NCBI GenBank assembly: GCA_016647705.1
Contig: CM028336.1
Location: forward strand, 4,898,001 to 4,962,000
DNA: 64,000 nucleotides
Direction: 5' to 3'
From: Eucommia ulmoides
Taxonomy: Eukaryota > Streptophyta > Magnoliopsida > Garryales > Eucommiaceae
Part shown: positions 10,855 to 22,556 of the stretch, piece after piece
How the letters are laid out: each line of letters opens with the position of its first letter
How positions within the stretch are numbered: the first letter of the stretch is position 1
Translations under genes and position numbers: made by a program
The notes under the pieces: model-generated
Seen by the model: the letters and a program-made list of their open reading frames with translations, nothing else
The model's database searches: none
Told to the model about the DNA's origin: nothing

Positions 10855-12835
10855 CTGTAACTAATGAATACATTTAAATACTACATTTAAATACTCGTAG
10901 TTAAAAAATAACACTCAACATTACTAAAATATAACAACTTATACATGTAATATACACCGACTCGAGTATAAAAGTTTACGACATACAATCACACATTGAA
11001 TATCATATTTTGGCTCGAGCAAAAATTATCATGTAGGATAACAAGGATGATCATAACTCTCTCTTACTACTCTTAGCAAGTTCCCTTGCAGAGGTTTTAA
11101 TATCGCATACTAAAGGATTGAGACTCACCATTCTTAAAGAGAAAATATCGGATCAAAAGTAGCCTAAATTGTTGAAGATATTTTTCAGCAATACTGACTA
11201 AGAATAATTTTGAATATCGAGTTAGCAATTATCTTTGGTTTCCTCCTATTTAATTAGCCAAACATTTCAACTAAATATCCAAGTTGTATAAACAATGATA
11301 TAATTACAATAATAATATCAATAATGCATTTTATTAATACTTGAGATTCAAAACATTTTTACAGATACAAAGCTTAATGTAATAATAAAAAATTGACTAT
11401 AAGACTTACATAAAATAATCTCCCATTAGCATTATAACCAAATTGTTGATGTCAAATAATGGTTTATTACAACAATAAGGTCTGGTCAAGGTATATTTGT
11501 TTTTTCTGTGTTGAGGTAAAGTTGGAGAGGTTCGAGATGGGTTCTGATTAATCAAACAATCAAAGAAATCTTGAAGTCCGAGATTAATCCTTGCCCGTCC
11601 TAGGATGAGCTCCGAGTTGGTACTTGCACAAAGGACCCAACGAGGTTGTACTCGGCGTGTCTCCTCCCTCCGGTGTGAGAGTAAGAACTCGGGGAAATAA
11701 TATAAGGGTGCTTTGAAAAACAATTACCTTTTTCAACACTATTCACATTTCCTTTTTATAGATGGCGGTCTGATTCGCGTTTGGAGGATTAGCAATCTAA
11801 GCTGGGGTTATTACCCTAAGCTTGGTGTATGACCACTGTGCAGGTGTGTGGAGAGATTAGCCTGTGGGCTTGGGCTTTTTGACTTTCTGAAGAGTGGGTG
11901 GTGTGTGTACGGTAGCTGACAGGCGGCCCACCGTATGCCGTTAGGGGGCTTTCTGTTTGTTCCTTCGGTTCATGAAGTCCTTTCCCAGCTCTTCTAGACA
12001 AGACGAGACAGGCAGGAAATGTTTTCACAGAAGAGTTGACTGAATTGAGTTCTGACCTAGGGAGTGTAGGGTTGGGAATATCCTGGGCTAAGGAAAGGTA
12101 TCCAACTTGGAAGCTCTTCTTGCTGGAAATCACCAAGGATGCCTTCCTGGACGTGACCGATCTAAGCTAGGTTGGGTCCCTAGTCGGTAAAGTCTTCGTG
12201 CTTTGTCATCAGTATGACCGGGTCCTACTTGGGACTCGTTTACACCTGGCAGTCTTCTATTAGAAGTTTGGGGATGACCATTTTTACACTCATTAATTTA
12301 TAATACTCGTTTTTAGAAGATGCCGATCTACCTGTTATAAAGTCATAGCTTTAGTAAGTGGGTCTTTTACATTAAACGTTGTGTCTACTCTCCTAATGTC
12401 GACATTATTTCTCCCAATGATTTTACGAATCAAATGGAAACATTGACTATGTGTTTGGATTTCTGATGAGATCTTGATTTTCTTACTTAAGTTATAGCAT
12501 CATTGTTGTCGCAATACAAAGGTATCGATGACTCAATACTTGGAACCACCTAAAGTTAAAAATGAATTTCTTAATCCATATATCTTTCTTAACTGTGTCG
12601 GAAGTGACAATGTATTCGGTCTTAGTAGTGTAATCTACAGTTGTAATTTGCATATAACTCCTTCAACTAACAACCTTCCAGTTGTAGTTTCACAATCTTC
12701 CAATATTCAAAATTTGGATCTCCCTACTATTTGCTGCTAAATCCAATAGCATAATTGATATTGTGTCTGGTACATCATTGATTTATATAAATCTCGAATA
12801 TCAAACATATTGTCGAATCTATTTCTGATTAATAC
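10855..12835 (-). mobile_element. Ty1/copia fossil, 3' part, unit 2
   Basis: The same decayed copia remnant as in unit 1, minus strand. The LTR-like part spans about 10855-11448, the inserted segment about 11449-12290, and the RNase H-like part about 12306-12800. It is broken in several places. Its position directly 5' of an RLK exon 1 copy matches the other units. Confidence 0.7.
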
Positions 12836-13028
12836 TTTTATGTTTAAATAAAACTATTTTTTTAAATTTATTTTTTCATATAAAAAATAAACAAAAATAG
12901 AAGTTGGCAAATGATGCCTAAAATCAATTGAATCAAACATTGGCCACTAAAGGGTCATCCCAAAAAGACTCAAACTACACTTAGTGGGCAAAACGATCAT
13001 CTTTCTATTGGATTAGGCACAAGACTTT

Positions 13029-13036
13029 TATAAATA
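13029..13036 (+). promoter_or_regulatory. Putative TATA box of the orphan RLK exon, unit 2
   Basis: TATAAATA lies about 180 bp upstream of the exon 1 start codon, at the place where units 3 (17973-17980) and 4 (48641-48648) also have it. Unit 1 lacks this block. Conservation of a TATA block suggests this orphan copy could still be transcribed. Confidence 0.45.
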
Positions 13037-13210
13037 AATTGTTTTAAATACACAATAAATAAATAAAACGTGTATTTTATAATCAATTTAAGCAACTTGA
13101 AAGTAAATTAGGGGAATTTGGTTGGCATATATGTATATATGTGTGTGTATATATATATATGTATATGTAGGAGGGGCTCTAACCACTACTGGTTTCACCA
13201 ACAAGAATTT

Positions 13211-13298
13211 ATGGAGATGATGATGAAGAGGGGTTTGATGGGTGTTTTTTGGGCTCTTGTTCTAGTCGTTCATGCCCAAGTTTTTGAGGATCAATCAG
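13211..13298 (+). pseudogene. Orphan signal-peptide exon 1 of an LRR receptor kinase (unit 2)
   Basis: An 88-nt copy of kinase exon 1 with an intact start codon, hydrophobic signal-peptide core and the same donor as the functional gene (TCAG|GTTCCT). The MITE-like element that follows in intron 1 is cut off at about 13647, after which come unrelated tandem repeats and the remnant of a QOR promoter. No exon 2 is present in the unit. If transcribed, read-through would add only a short tail ending YLYL. Confidence 0.8.
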
Positions 13299-13344
13299 GT
13301 TCCTATTCTTATGCTTATCTATATTTATGAGCAATTTTTTTTTT

Positions 13345-13647
13345 CTTAAGAGTTTTTTTCACTTTGATCCTTCGAAGTTTTGGAGAAATTTTAATTTAGC
13401 GTCTTTACTTTAATTTGAACATATTAAATTTTAAAATATCCAAATCGTGTGTCCCTACGTCATTTTCTATAAAAGAATTCACTCAAGTGAGGTGATTCCG
13501 TGTTTGATATGTGGTTGATTTCTGTCAATTAAATTGATGGAATGACTGATTTTACCCGATTTGAATACTTTAAGGTTTAATGGGTTCAAATTGAAAGTAC
13601 GTGGGGTCAAGTGAGAATTTTCCAAAACTTAAGGGGTGCAAAGTGCA
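13345..13647. mobile_element. Truncated copy of the RLK intron 1 MITE
   Basis: Matches the element at 2205-2520. The right end stops at 13647 (after GGGTGCAAAGTGCAAA), where an unrelated tandem repeat begins, which marks a rearrangement breakpoint in unit 2. Confidence 0.6.
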
Positions 13648-14190
13648 AATTATTCACTAATCCGTTTTTGGTATTCTCAATTTTATAATTTAGTATTATG
13701 AACTTAGTTTGTATAAAAAAAAAAAATAGGTTCATTTCTGCCACGAATAGACCATATTTTATTAACTCAAAATTTTTAAAAAAACTGCATCGTCGTCAAA
13801 ATAACTCATTCGACCAATTTTAACGATTATTTAAAAATTATTCATTAATCCGTTTTTAGCGTTCTAAGTTTTATTATGTAGCGTTATGAACATTGTTTGT
13901 ATACAAAAAAAAAAAGTCTCATTTCTCTTAAGGATAGCCCATCTTTTGTTAACTCCAAATTGACGAAAAAATTATACCGTCATCGAAACAATTCATCTGG
14001 CCAACTTTGACGATTTTTTAAAAATCATTCACTTATCCGTTTTTAGTGTTGTAAAAAATATTATGGAGTGTTTTCAACGTAATTTATGCACAAAAAAAAA
14101 TTGAATTTATTTAAAATACCGATAGACCACCGAAAATTAATTCAAAGTTGCCGAAAATATTAATTAATTCACTTGTTTTGAGTTTTTTAT
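13648..14190. repeat. Tandem repeat, about 183-bp period, 2.7 copies
   Basis: Three diverged tandem units begin near 13655, 13840 and 14024, each with a 'atccgttttt' motif, an A-run near the middle and a 'ccaa..ttgacgattttt' end. There is no coding potential. The block fills the gap between the unit 2 intron 1 breakpoint and the QOR promoter remnant. Confidence 0.65.
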
Positions 14191-14230
14191 TTGGTTTTTT
14201 ATTTTTTTATTTTTTTTAATGTTGTAAACT

Positions 14231-14341
14231 CGGGGAACAGTACCCTGGGTATAGTACTCGGGGTACTGTTCCCCGGGTTTGTCCTGACCAAAAAAAGAAA
14301 AAAAAAATCTTTTTTGTACCCGAGGTTGTGAACCTCGGGTA
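14231..14341. repeat. Two GC-rich perfect hairpins in AT-rich DNA
   Basis: Arms CGGGGAACAGTACCC (14231-14245) and its exact complement (14261-14275) enclose a 15-nt loop. A second hairpin has 11-bp arms TACCCGAGGTT / AACCTCGGGTA (14317-14341) and a 3-nt loop. Both carry a CCCGAG-type core, so they may be related subterminal repeats of a transposon. Confidence 0.65.
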
Positions 14342-14424
14342 ACTGTATTTTGGTAATTGAGTTGAAAAATGCCTCTTTTCAATAATTTTTTTTAAAAATA
14401 TAATATTTACGAAAACAACTCCAA

Positions 14425-14459
14425 ATTTTCGGTCGTCTGGACGTCACGAGAATAATAAT
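14425..14459 (-). other. Remnant of a QOR promoter (unit 2), split by an insertion
   Basis: The stretch around TTTCGGTCGTCTGGACGTCA continues to AATAATAAT and matches the QOR1 promoter at about 10672-10712. The matching sequence resumes at 16444 after a 2-kb insertion. No QOR exon is present nearby, so the QOR gene of this unit appears to be deleted. Confidence 0.6.
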
Positions 14460-16443
14460 GGGGCACTGAGCCGCTTGTCTTAAAAGGTGTTGAAAACTAC
14501 TGATCAAGTTCTCTTATCTTTTCATGCACCGAGCGATCCTTTGGCCATTTCTGTGACGAAAATATCCCTATGTGATGCGTCTCACACTGAACAAGATCTT
14601 CGGCTCCTTATTTTGCGGATCTAATTTTGGTAAACGATACTAATATCCATGCGCATAATCTTTTTTATTTTTATTTCAGATTTTCATGTGAAAAAAATTG
14701 AAAAATTGCAAAATAATTATGTGCATTTGATTATCTTCCAAATGAGATGTTAATCGCATTTTTTGGAGATATTTAACTCGTTACAACTAATGTTACATGT
14801 AACATTCAACAGGATAAAGATGAATTTCGTAACATTCATGTTATATGTAATATTGGTGATAACGATGTTATATGTAACATCTATTTACACTAATTACATA
14901 AAACATCTGGGGAGTGCTGTGAAGATTATGTTACATGTAACATCTGTTTTGAAAACAATTGAGTATGTGTGTCTATGTGGCAATGTTGTGTGTTACATTT
15001 TACATTCATGTTACATGTAAACATTGGTGATGACGATATTACATGTAACATCGATTTACATTGATTATATCCAGGGTGTAGTGTCAAGATAATGTAACAT
15101 GTAACATCATTTTTTGAAAAAAAAAAATGAGTATGTCTGTGTATGTGGAAATGTTACATGTAATATTTCAATCATTTAGTTATCTGAGAGCTTTTTCGAA
15201 AAGAATGAGTATGTTTGTGTATGTCTAAATCCACTTGAATCATTCAGTCTTCTCTGGATGCATATCTCCAACAGCTCAATCTACATATATGTTGTTAGCA
15301 ACATCATCTTCTCGAAGTCATTTTGGTCAGCAAGCATGCAGTTAGGATGACCGTACAATGCGTATGACAAATCAAAATTCGACTTAGCTAATTCTGGTCA
15401 TTTGCTTATAATCTTGTTACACAAATTGCTAATGTTGTTGTTGTTGTTTGCAATTCTCAAGACTGTGATCACCCCCTCATACTTGCACTTATATGAAATT
15501 GAAAAATACTCCATGCTGACATACCAATAAACATCAGTCATTTTTTTGTCCCACCACCTAAAAATTAATGATTGTTACATGTAACATCAACATACTACAC
15601 CATTATGTTGATGTTACATGTAGCACGCCCTACGTTTTCCTGTTAAATGTAACACACCCTATGAATGTAACACCATTGTAAGTGCAGAGTTATGTGACAG
15701 TTGTATCATTCATACGCATATGCAATGTGTGTATGTTAATTGTAACACGCATTATGAATGTAAACGCTAAAAGTGCAATGTTATGTGTGTTACGTGTTGC
15801 ATTTCATTTCGCATGTGCTATATGTGTATGTTACATTCCACACTATGAACTGTGTGAATTAACCTGAATCATCCAAAAATACTACTACATACATTGATCT
15901 GCATCGAAAAGCACTGTATCATCCATTCGTACATGCATTTTCGTACACATATGTTCGATAACAAACGCTTGATTGACGAAAAAACAAGATCTTTATAAAC
16001 ATTACTATTGAAACCCTAACTATGATATCAAGAGGTCTGTAAAATCGCTATGATTGACACAAATCAATGCGAATAGATGTTACCTGTTATTGCTCGTCTC
16101 GGAATGATATATCAATTGTCTTTCCATAGCTGCTATGATTCGATTGTTATCACTGCGTGTACCACTATTTGTTGATTTTGAAATTCGAAATGCAACATAT
16201 ATTAAAAAAATTCTGTATGATTTCATATTTATAGTATGTTTCCACAACTAAAACAACGATCCAAGAATAGAATCCGTTGCGGCTATAACGGAGGGGCAAA
16301 TCAGTCACCAAAAAATATAGGATGATGAATTTAGGACTGATCGGTGCATAGAAAATCAGCAAGGGATTGTTTTATTCAGTAATTAAGGAGCGGGGTTCAT
16401 TGGTAGATTACCGTTAAAAGTTGATCTAGCTGATAATTTTTCC
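14460..16443. mobile_element. 2-kb insertion filled with TGTTACATGTAACA-type palindromes
   Basis: The insertion splits the QOR promoter remnant. Both flanks carry TAATAAT (14453-14459 and 16444-16450), compatible with a 7-bp target duplication, although the AT-rich sequence makes this tentative. At least ten near-perfect palindromes of the form TGTTACATGTAACA are spread over 14788-15660. No convincing reading frame or terminal inverted repeat was found, so the class is unassigned. It may be a non-autonomous DNA transposon with subterminal binding sites. Confidence 0.5.
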
Positions 16444-16589
16444 TAATAATTAATAGGATAAATTATATTTTGATTACGTGAGATTCACGTGTCATACTTG
16501 GATGAAATATATTAAACCAAATTACGTGGGTCACATCTATTTTTGCTAAGAGTGATAGATCATTTATTGCATACTTATATATTCACATG

Positions 16590-17760
16590 TATGTCTTATT
16601 ATAACTAATGAATACATTTGAAGATTCGTAATTAAAAAACAACACTCAGTATTATTAAAGTATAACAACTCATACATATACATATAATATACACTACCTC
16701 AAGTATAAAAGTTTACGGAAAACAATTACACCTCGGATATCTTATTTTGACTTGAGCAAAAACTATCATGTAAGATAACAAGAATGATCATTTTCGCTCT
16801 CTTACTACTCTTGGTATGTTCCCTTGCAGATGTTCTAGTATATCATGCTATTGAGTTGAGATTCACCGTTCCCAAAGAGAAAATATCGGATCAAGGTAGC
16901 TTAAATTGTTGAAGAGCTTTTTCAACAATCCAATACCAATTAGGAATAATTTAGAATATTGAGTTAGCAAATGCTTTGGTCTCCTACTATTTAATTAGCC
17001 GAACATTTCAACTTAATATCCAAGGTCTATAAAGATAATGATATGATTATAATAATAATATCAATAATATATTTTATTAATACTTGAGATTGAAAACATC
17101 TTTACAAATACAAGACTTAATGTAATAATACAAAATTGACTATAGGGCGTACATTAAGCAATCTTCCACTAGCACTATAACCAATTGGAAGAGTATCTAA
17201 TACTCATCTTTAGAAGATGCCGTTCTACATGTAAAATTATAGCCTTTGTGAGTGGATCTGTTACATTATTCGTCGTGTCTACTCTCATAATGTCGACATC
17301 ATTTCTCCCAATGATTTCACAAATCAAATGGAAGCACTATGTGTTTAGATTTCTGATGAGATTTTGGTTCCCTTACTTGAGCTATAGCACCATTGTTGTC
17401 ACAATATAAAGGTATTGGTGACTCAATGCTTGGAACCACCTGAAGTTAAACTATGAATTTCTTAATCCATATACATTTCTTAACTGTGTCGGAAGCAACA
17501 ATGTATTCAGTCTCATTGGTGTAATCTACAATTGTAGTTTGCATATAACTCCCTCAGCTAACAATCTACCAAATGTAATTTCACAACCTTCCAGTATTCA
17601 AAATCAGGATCTACCTGATATTTACTGCTCAATCCAACAACGTAATTGATATCGTGCCTGGTACATAATTGATTTATATAATTCTCGAATATCATATCTA
17701 GATTATCAAACATACTTTCGAATCTATTTATGATTAACATATCATATACACACTATTGAT
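16590..17760 (-). mobile_element. Ty1/copia fossil, 3' part, unit 3
   Basis: The same copia remnant as in the other units, minus strand, but without the roughly 0.85-kb segment that splits the other three: here the LTR-like part (to about 17175) is followed directly by the RNase H-like part (about 17190-17720). It is broken. This copy shows the arrangement expected before that inserted segment arrived. Confidence 0.7.
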
Positions 17761-18136
17761 TTTACTTTTATGTTTAAATAAAACTATTTTTTTTCAATTT
17801 ATTTTTTTATATAAAAAATAAACAAAAACAAAAGTTGACAAATGATGCCTAAAATCAATTGATTCAGACATTGGTTAAAGGGTCATCCCAAAATAGGGAG
17901 AAAAAAAAAAGACTCAAAGTACACTTAGTGGGCAAAACGATCATCTTTCTATTGGATTTTAGGCACAAGACTTATAAATAAATTGTTTTAAATACACAAT
18001 AAATAAATAAAACGTGTATTTTGTAATCAATTTAAGCAACTTGAAAGTAAATTAGGGGAATTTGGTTGGCATATATGTATATATATGTATATGTAGGAGG
18101 GGTTCTAAGCACTATTGGCTTCACCAACAATAATTT

Positions 18137-18224
18137 GTGAAGATGATGATGAAGAGGGGTTTGATGGGTGTTTTTTGGGCTCTTGTTCTAGTAGTTCATG
18201 CCCAAGTTTTTGAGGATCAATCAA
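18137..18224 (+). pseudogene. Orphan signal-peptide exon 1 of an LRR receptor kinase (unit 3)
   Basis: An 88-nt copy of kinase exon 1. The first Met codon is GTG here, but an in-frame ATG two codons later (18143) could start the same signal peptide. The donor is TCAA|GTTCCT as in unit 1. TATAAATA lies at 17973. Intron-1-like sequence continues to about 18465 and then breaks; it resumes only at about 29770 after the receptor-like protein segment. Confidence 0.8.
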
Positions 18225-18267
18225 GTTCCTATTCTTATGCTTATCTATACTTATGAGCAATTTTTTT

Positions 18268-18465
18268 TTTTCTAAGAGGTTTTTTCACTTTGATCCTTCA
18301 AAGTTTCGGAGAAATTTCAATTCACGTTTGTACTTTTAATTTGAACATATTAAATTCTGAAATATCCAAATCGTATGTCCCTACGTCATTCTTTATGACG
18401 GAATTCACTCAAGTGGGGTGATTCCGTATTTGATATGTGGTTGATTTCTGTCAATTAAATTGATG
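18268..18465. mobile_element. Truncated copy of the RLK intron 1 MITE (unit 3)
   Basis: Left part of the element seen whole at 2205-2520. It stops at 18465 after 'caattaaattgatg', which marks the left junction of the 11.3-kb segment carrying the receptor-like protein pseudogene. Confidence 0.6.
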
Positions 18466-20160
18466 AAAAACGTGCAACCCACGGCCAACTCCCTCACTGC
18501 TCCCGATCGAAAGCGATTTGTTGAAATCTCTCATTTTCTCGTCGGTTATGCTCCGAATTAGCAGATTTTCTGTCTAATTTCAAAATCCTACAAAACAAAT
18601 ACAATTAATTAATTTCTAATGTTTTAATTTATTTAATCAATTAACAAAATTGAGTTTAGTGGTATTAGATCGCACAAAATGTGGTGTGATCAGCTAGCTT
18701 ACGCGCACCTCGACCCCGGACGATCTTATGGGTGTGCTCTCTTACATCAGCCTGTTGCATTTATGATTAAATAAGGGACCGATTGAGTATAATTTTCCTC
18801 AATTGTATGGGAAGTGGAGGTGTGAAGTAACCGGTTAGGAATTTCCACCAATTTTTTTGTAAAACGATGTTATCTGTTTATTTTTATGAAAATTAATATT
18901 AATAATTAATTGAAAAATATTTTGTAGAGCTTGCAATCTGAACTGATTCAATCACTTTCCATCCAGGAAACCTCTATGCACCACAAAAAGGGTCGACAAT
19001 CACTCCTTGAAAAACTCATGCGAGAATGAAAGAACGTAGTGGTACCACTGTAAACGAGCGAGTCAAGTCGAGTATTAAGTGTTTAGGTTTGATTCATTTA
19101 TTTATCTTACTACTCGGGTTCGTGCCGAGGATGAAACCTTATGCTCAAGTTTGGTTTGTTTAATAATTGAACTGTTCGCCAGCTTATCTTTTTTCTTTCT
19201 TTTTTTTAAATATTAATTAAATTTTAATGACTTATATTTTTTCTAATAAAATTAATTATTTATAAACGTTTCTTGAAAATTTATATACAAACTTCAAATA
19301 TTTAATTTACTAACCAATCAAAATATAAGAACTAAAAATCAATACAAATTTGCAAATAATCAGTTTATTTAGTAATTAAATAGGTTAAATAGAAATTTAT
19401 AAAATTAAAATAGAATTGAATAAGTTCTTAAAAGATTTGATGTATAAGAATGTACTATTAATGTAATTCAAGAGTCTACTTTACTATTTTTTCATACTAA
19501 AAATATAATAAAATATTTTAATTTTAGATTATTTGAGTTGTTCAAGAATATTAACGAGTCGAGTTTGAACATTTTTTTTTATTATTTTAATAAATGAGTT
19601 TAACAAAAAAAAGTTTGAGCATGGTTTATTTATTAAATGAACGAGTTTCGAACGAGTTATTGTCGAGTTGAACTCGAGTAGTTTTGTATGACATTTTTAA
19701 TCATAAACATGGAACTAACGGCGTGTTTGGTTGGACAGAATCGGGGCGGAATGGAATCGTCATTCCACTCTCAATTCTCATTCCGATGTTTGACTTTCCA
19801 ATAGAATCACTTAGGGAATAAAATTCTATTTGAAATGGGTTGTAATCAAGTTCAGTCCAATGTAACCAAAACTAAAATTACAAAAAAAAAAAAATCACTG
19901 TTAATCCAGCTCAATCCAGAAATTAAGAACATAAACAAAAATTAGAGAATAGAAAATTAATAACAGAAACAGAAAATTGAGAAAGAAAAAAATTGAGATT
20001 TTAACACTAAGAACGTTAACTTTTGACATGAGGTAAATTCATGTGTTGTTTGAACAAATTTCAAGGATGATAGATGTAATTATTAATAATAATAAATTTG
20101 ACCAATGAACATAATTTATTTAGGAAAAATTATTGAATTAGAATAATTTTATTTTTTAAT
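18466..20160. other. AT-rich intergenic DNA with old transposon-like pieces
   Basis: No gene seen. About 19046-19712 carries 'aaacgagcgagtcaag' near the left and 'gagttgaactcgagtag' near the right, resembling a decayed non-autonomous element. At about 19724 the motif GGCGTGTTTGGTTGGAC resembles one PIF/Harbinger-type end without a clear partner. The rest is AT-rich filler. Confidence 0.4.
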
Positions 20161-20164
20161 TCTT

Positions 20165-21770
20165 AGGGAAAATTATATTTTTTATCCCTAAAATATGGAG
20201 AGTGTCTATGAAGAAAATGAAAAGAAAAATGAGAGAATAATATTTTTATCTATTGTAGAAGGAAAATTATTTTTCCTAATATTGTTTCGTTAGGGAAAAA
20301 AATGAAAGGAGAAAAAATAATTCAAAATTAAGTTTTGACCCCTTAAGTTTAGATGATTTTTCAAAATTAACCTCATTGAATAAAAAGACTAAAATACTCT
20401 TAATAAAACGTTGACCGTTAGTTGACTTAACGGAATTTGCCTCAGGGGCCAATTTGACACTATTTTAAAATGTCAAGAACCAAATTGTCGAGTTGCAAAA
20501 GTTAGGAGCCAACTGAACACCCGAGACATTTGTCAGGGACCAAAAAGGTCTTTATCCCAAATTACATTTTGGTTCCTAAAATATAGAATAGGTTTCGTGT
20601 CTATATGGACCTTAAGATTTATCAAATTGCATATTTGGTCCATCAAATTTATTTCAATTCTGCAAAATTAAAGACATTGTTAATAATATTGGATGAAAAA
20701 CAAATTGTTCTCAACACGTGACTTTCTAATAAGGATATTTTTGTCATTTCATCACTCCACTAAATCGAAAATTATCTCCTAACAACGATTCAGACTTCTC
20801 TTGCTCTCTCATTTTTCAGACGAATCGTTGTTCAAAAAAATTCATGGAGAAACAACGTGTTAATTTAAAAAAAGATGAAATGACAAAAATATCCCAAACA
20901 ACGTGTTGAAAATAATCCATTTTTTTTACCAAAATCATTAACAACATTATCACTTTTGCAAAATTAAAACAAATATGGAACTTGAGGGATAAAATATGTA
21001 ATTTGATAAACCTCAGGATTTGGATAGACATCCACCTCAGACTAAAAATATGATAATAAGAACTTAATCCAAAAGGTATTAAATCAGTAGACTGCATGGG
21101 ACTTTGCAACATTCCTAATCAATTTTAACAAATCAATTGAATTAATTTAATTTAATTCTTTGTATTAAATTGGTCCAATTAACAGATATCGTGTAAGTAA
21201 TGTCTTTTATCACATATCAAAACCAAAAAATTTGTGTCAAATAAAAAATCTAAAAATTTTACGATCCGAAAAAAAAAAATATTGAGGGCATGTCTCCTAT
21301 TGCCGTCATCTTCTATCCATGTTGTCATTTTGAGAATTGTCGTCATCCCTAAAGAACTTGAAAGACTCGTTTTATCTCTGTTTCAATCCGAATCAACAAA
21401 ATGCTTTTGTCGAATCGTTAAAGTTCTTTAAAGACAGAGACAATTCTCTTCCGAACAACATGATTTGTGTGTTGAACAACATAATCAGATCCATTGCACA
21501 CCCCTACCTAATACATTTTCCCTTAACTTTTACCTTAAAAAAAATCCGTCTAAAGAATGAAAGAGAAACATAAATAGTTAGTAGAGTGATGAAATAACAA
21601 AAATATTCCAACTAGAAGCCTACATGCAGAGCATAACCCATTTTTCTTCCAAAATCAAGAACGGCGAGAACTAGATGGATCAAATGTACAATTTGGCAAA
21701 ACCTCAAGGTCTAGGTAGACGCCCTCCCCATATTTTAGGGGCCAAAAATGTAATTTCCCCCTAAATTCAA
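20165..21770. mobile_element. MULE-like element with long inverted ends and an internal foldback
   Basis: The left end (GGGAAAATTATATTTTTTAT, followed by CCCTAAAATATGG) is inverted at the right end (about 21720-21767). Internally, about 20575-20755 is inverted at about 20865-21065. A block at about 20330-20570 reappears in inverted orientation at about 27930-28170. No transposase was found. Several nested or rearranged copies are likely, and the target duplication is not resolved. Confidence 0.45.
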
Positions 21771-21852
21771 GAAAATCAAACCTTAAGATCATCACACGCA
21801 AGGTGGACTTTTTGAATAAAACCACTACGAACGAATATCAGGGAAAGAGCCA

Positions 21853-22075
21853 AACATCGATGTGGGACTCAAACACACCCAACATCAGACAAGAGTCATG
21901 GCTCTAATATCATGTGGAAACACAATGAGCGTAACTCACTCTTAAAATACGCCTTATAAGATGAGGATTGCCCCAGGCTTTACATATAGCTCAAGAACAC
22001 GTCACACAAGCGATGTGGGATTCAATAAGTGTGCTTCAAAATTCCATGCCATGTGGGAAAAAAATCTTCACATCA
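21853..22075 (-). repeat. Copy of a 'GAGCAATATATAAACC' dispersed repeat (minus strand)
   Basis: Read on the minus strand this matches the repeat at 59098-59646: TCCCACAT, then CAATCCTC.TCTTA, then GAG.GTGAGTTA.GCTCATTG. The edges resemble 'gatgtgggactc' and an imperfect TGATATTAGAGCC, so it may be a degenerate TRIM-type piece. It lies 3' of the receptor-like protein pseudogene. The stretch 22076-22556 holds nothing recognisable. Confidence 0.45.
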
Positions 22076-22556
22076 AGAAACAAAATCCATGTCTTCATCA
22101 ACAGATCACATTAAGATGGTGACATTATAAAAAGACTAATTCATACTAAATCAAATGTTTGTCATCTTCACCATTTGCATCTTCACCAATTGATAAAATT
22201 TTATAGGACCACAAAGAAGACCGGATTGTCAGATATGAATCAACTGCCATGGGCACTACAATAGCTTGAATCCTTTCTATGGCAGTCAAGCTATGCTATC
22301 TAGGTTGTAATATTACGATCTCCACCTCTAAAAAAATATGTATTTGATTAATATATAATGATCAAAATCCAATATGAGAAAATATAATTACAGAAAAGCA
22401 GTAAGTCTGTACTTTTAGTTATAATAAAATATGTATCATACATAGATCTGATATGGAAACCTTAATACAAAAATAAATACAAAAGTACAATACTGTGGCA
22501 TTTTTAGAAAGTGGCAAAAAGGGAAAGTTGTTTACCGCTCAACTCTGAATCCTCCT

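Noticed and set aside
14460-16443. CACTA or Mutator assignment of the palindrome-rich insertion
   Set aside because: No CACTA ends, no matching terminal inverted repeat, and the flanking repeat is 7 bp instead of 3 or 9.
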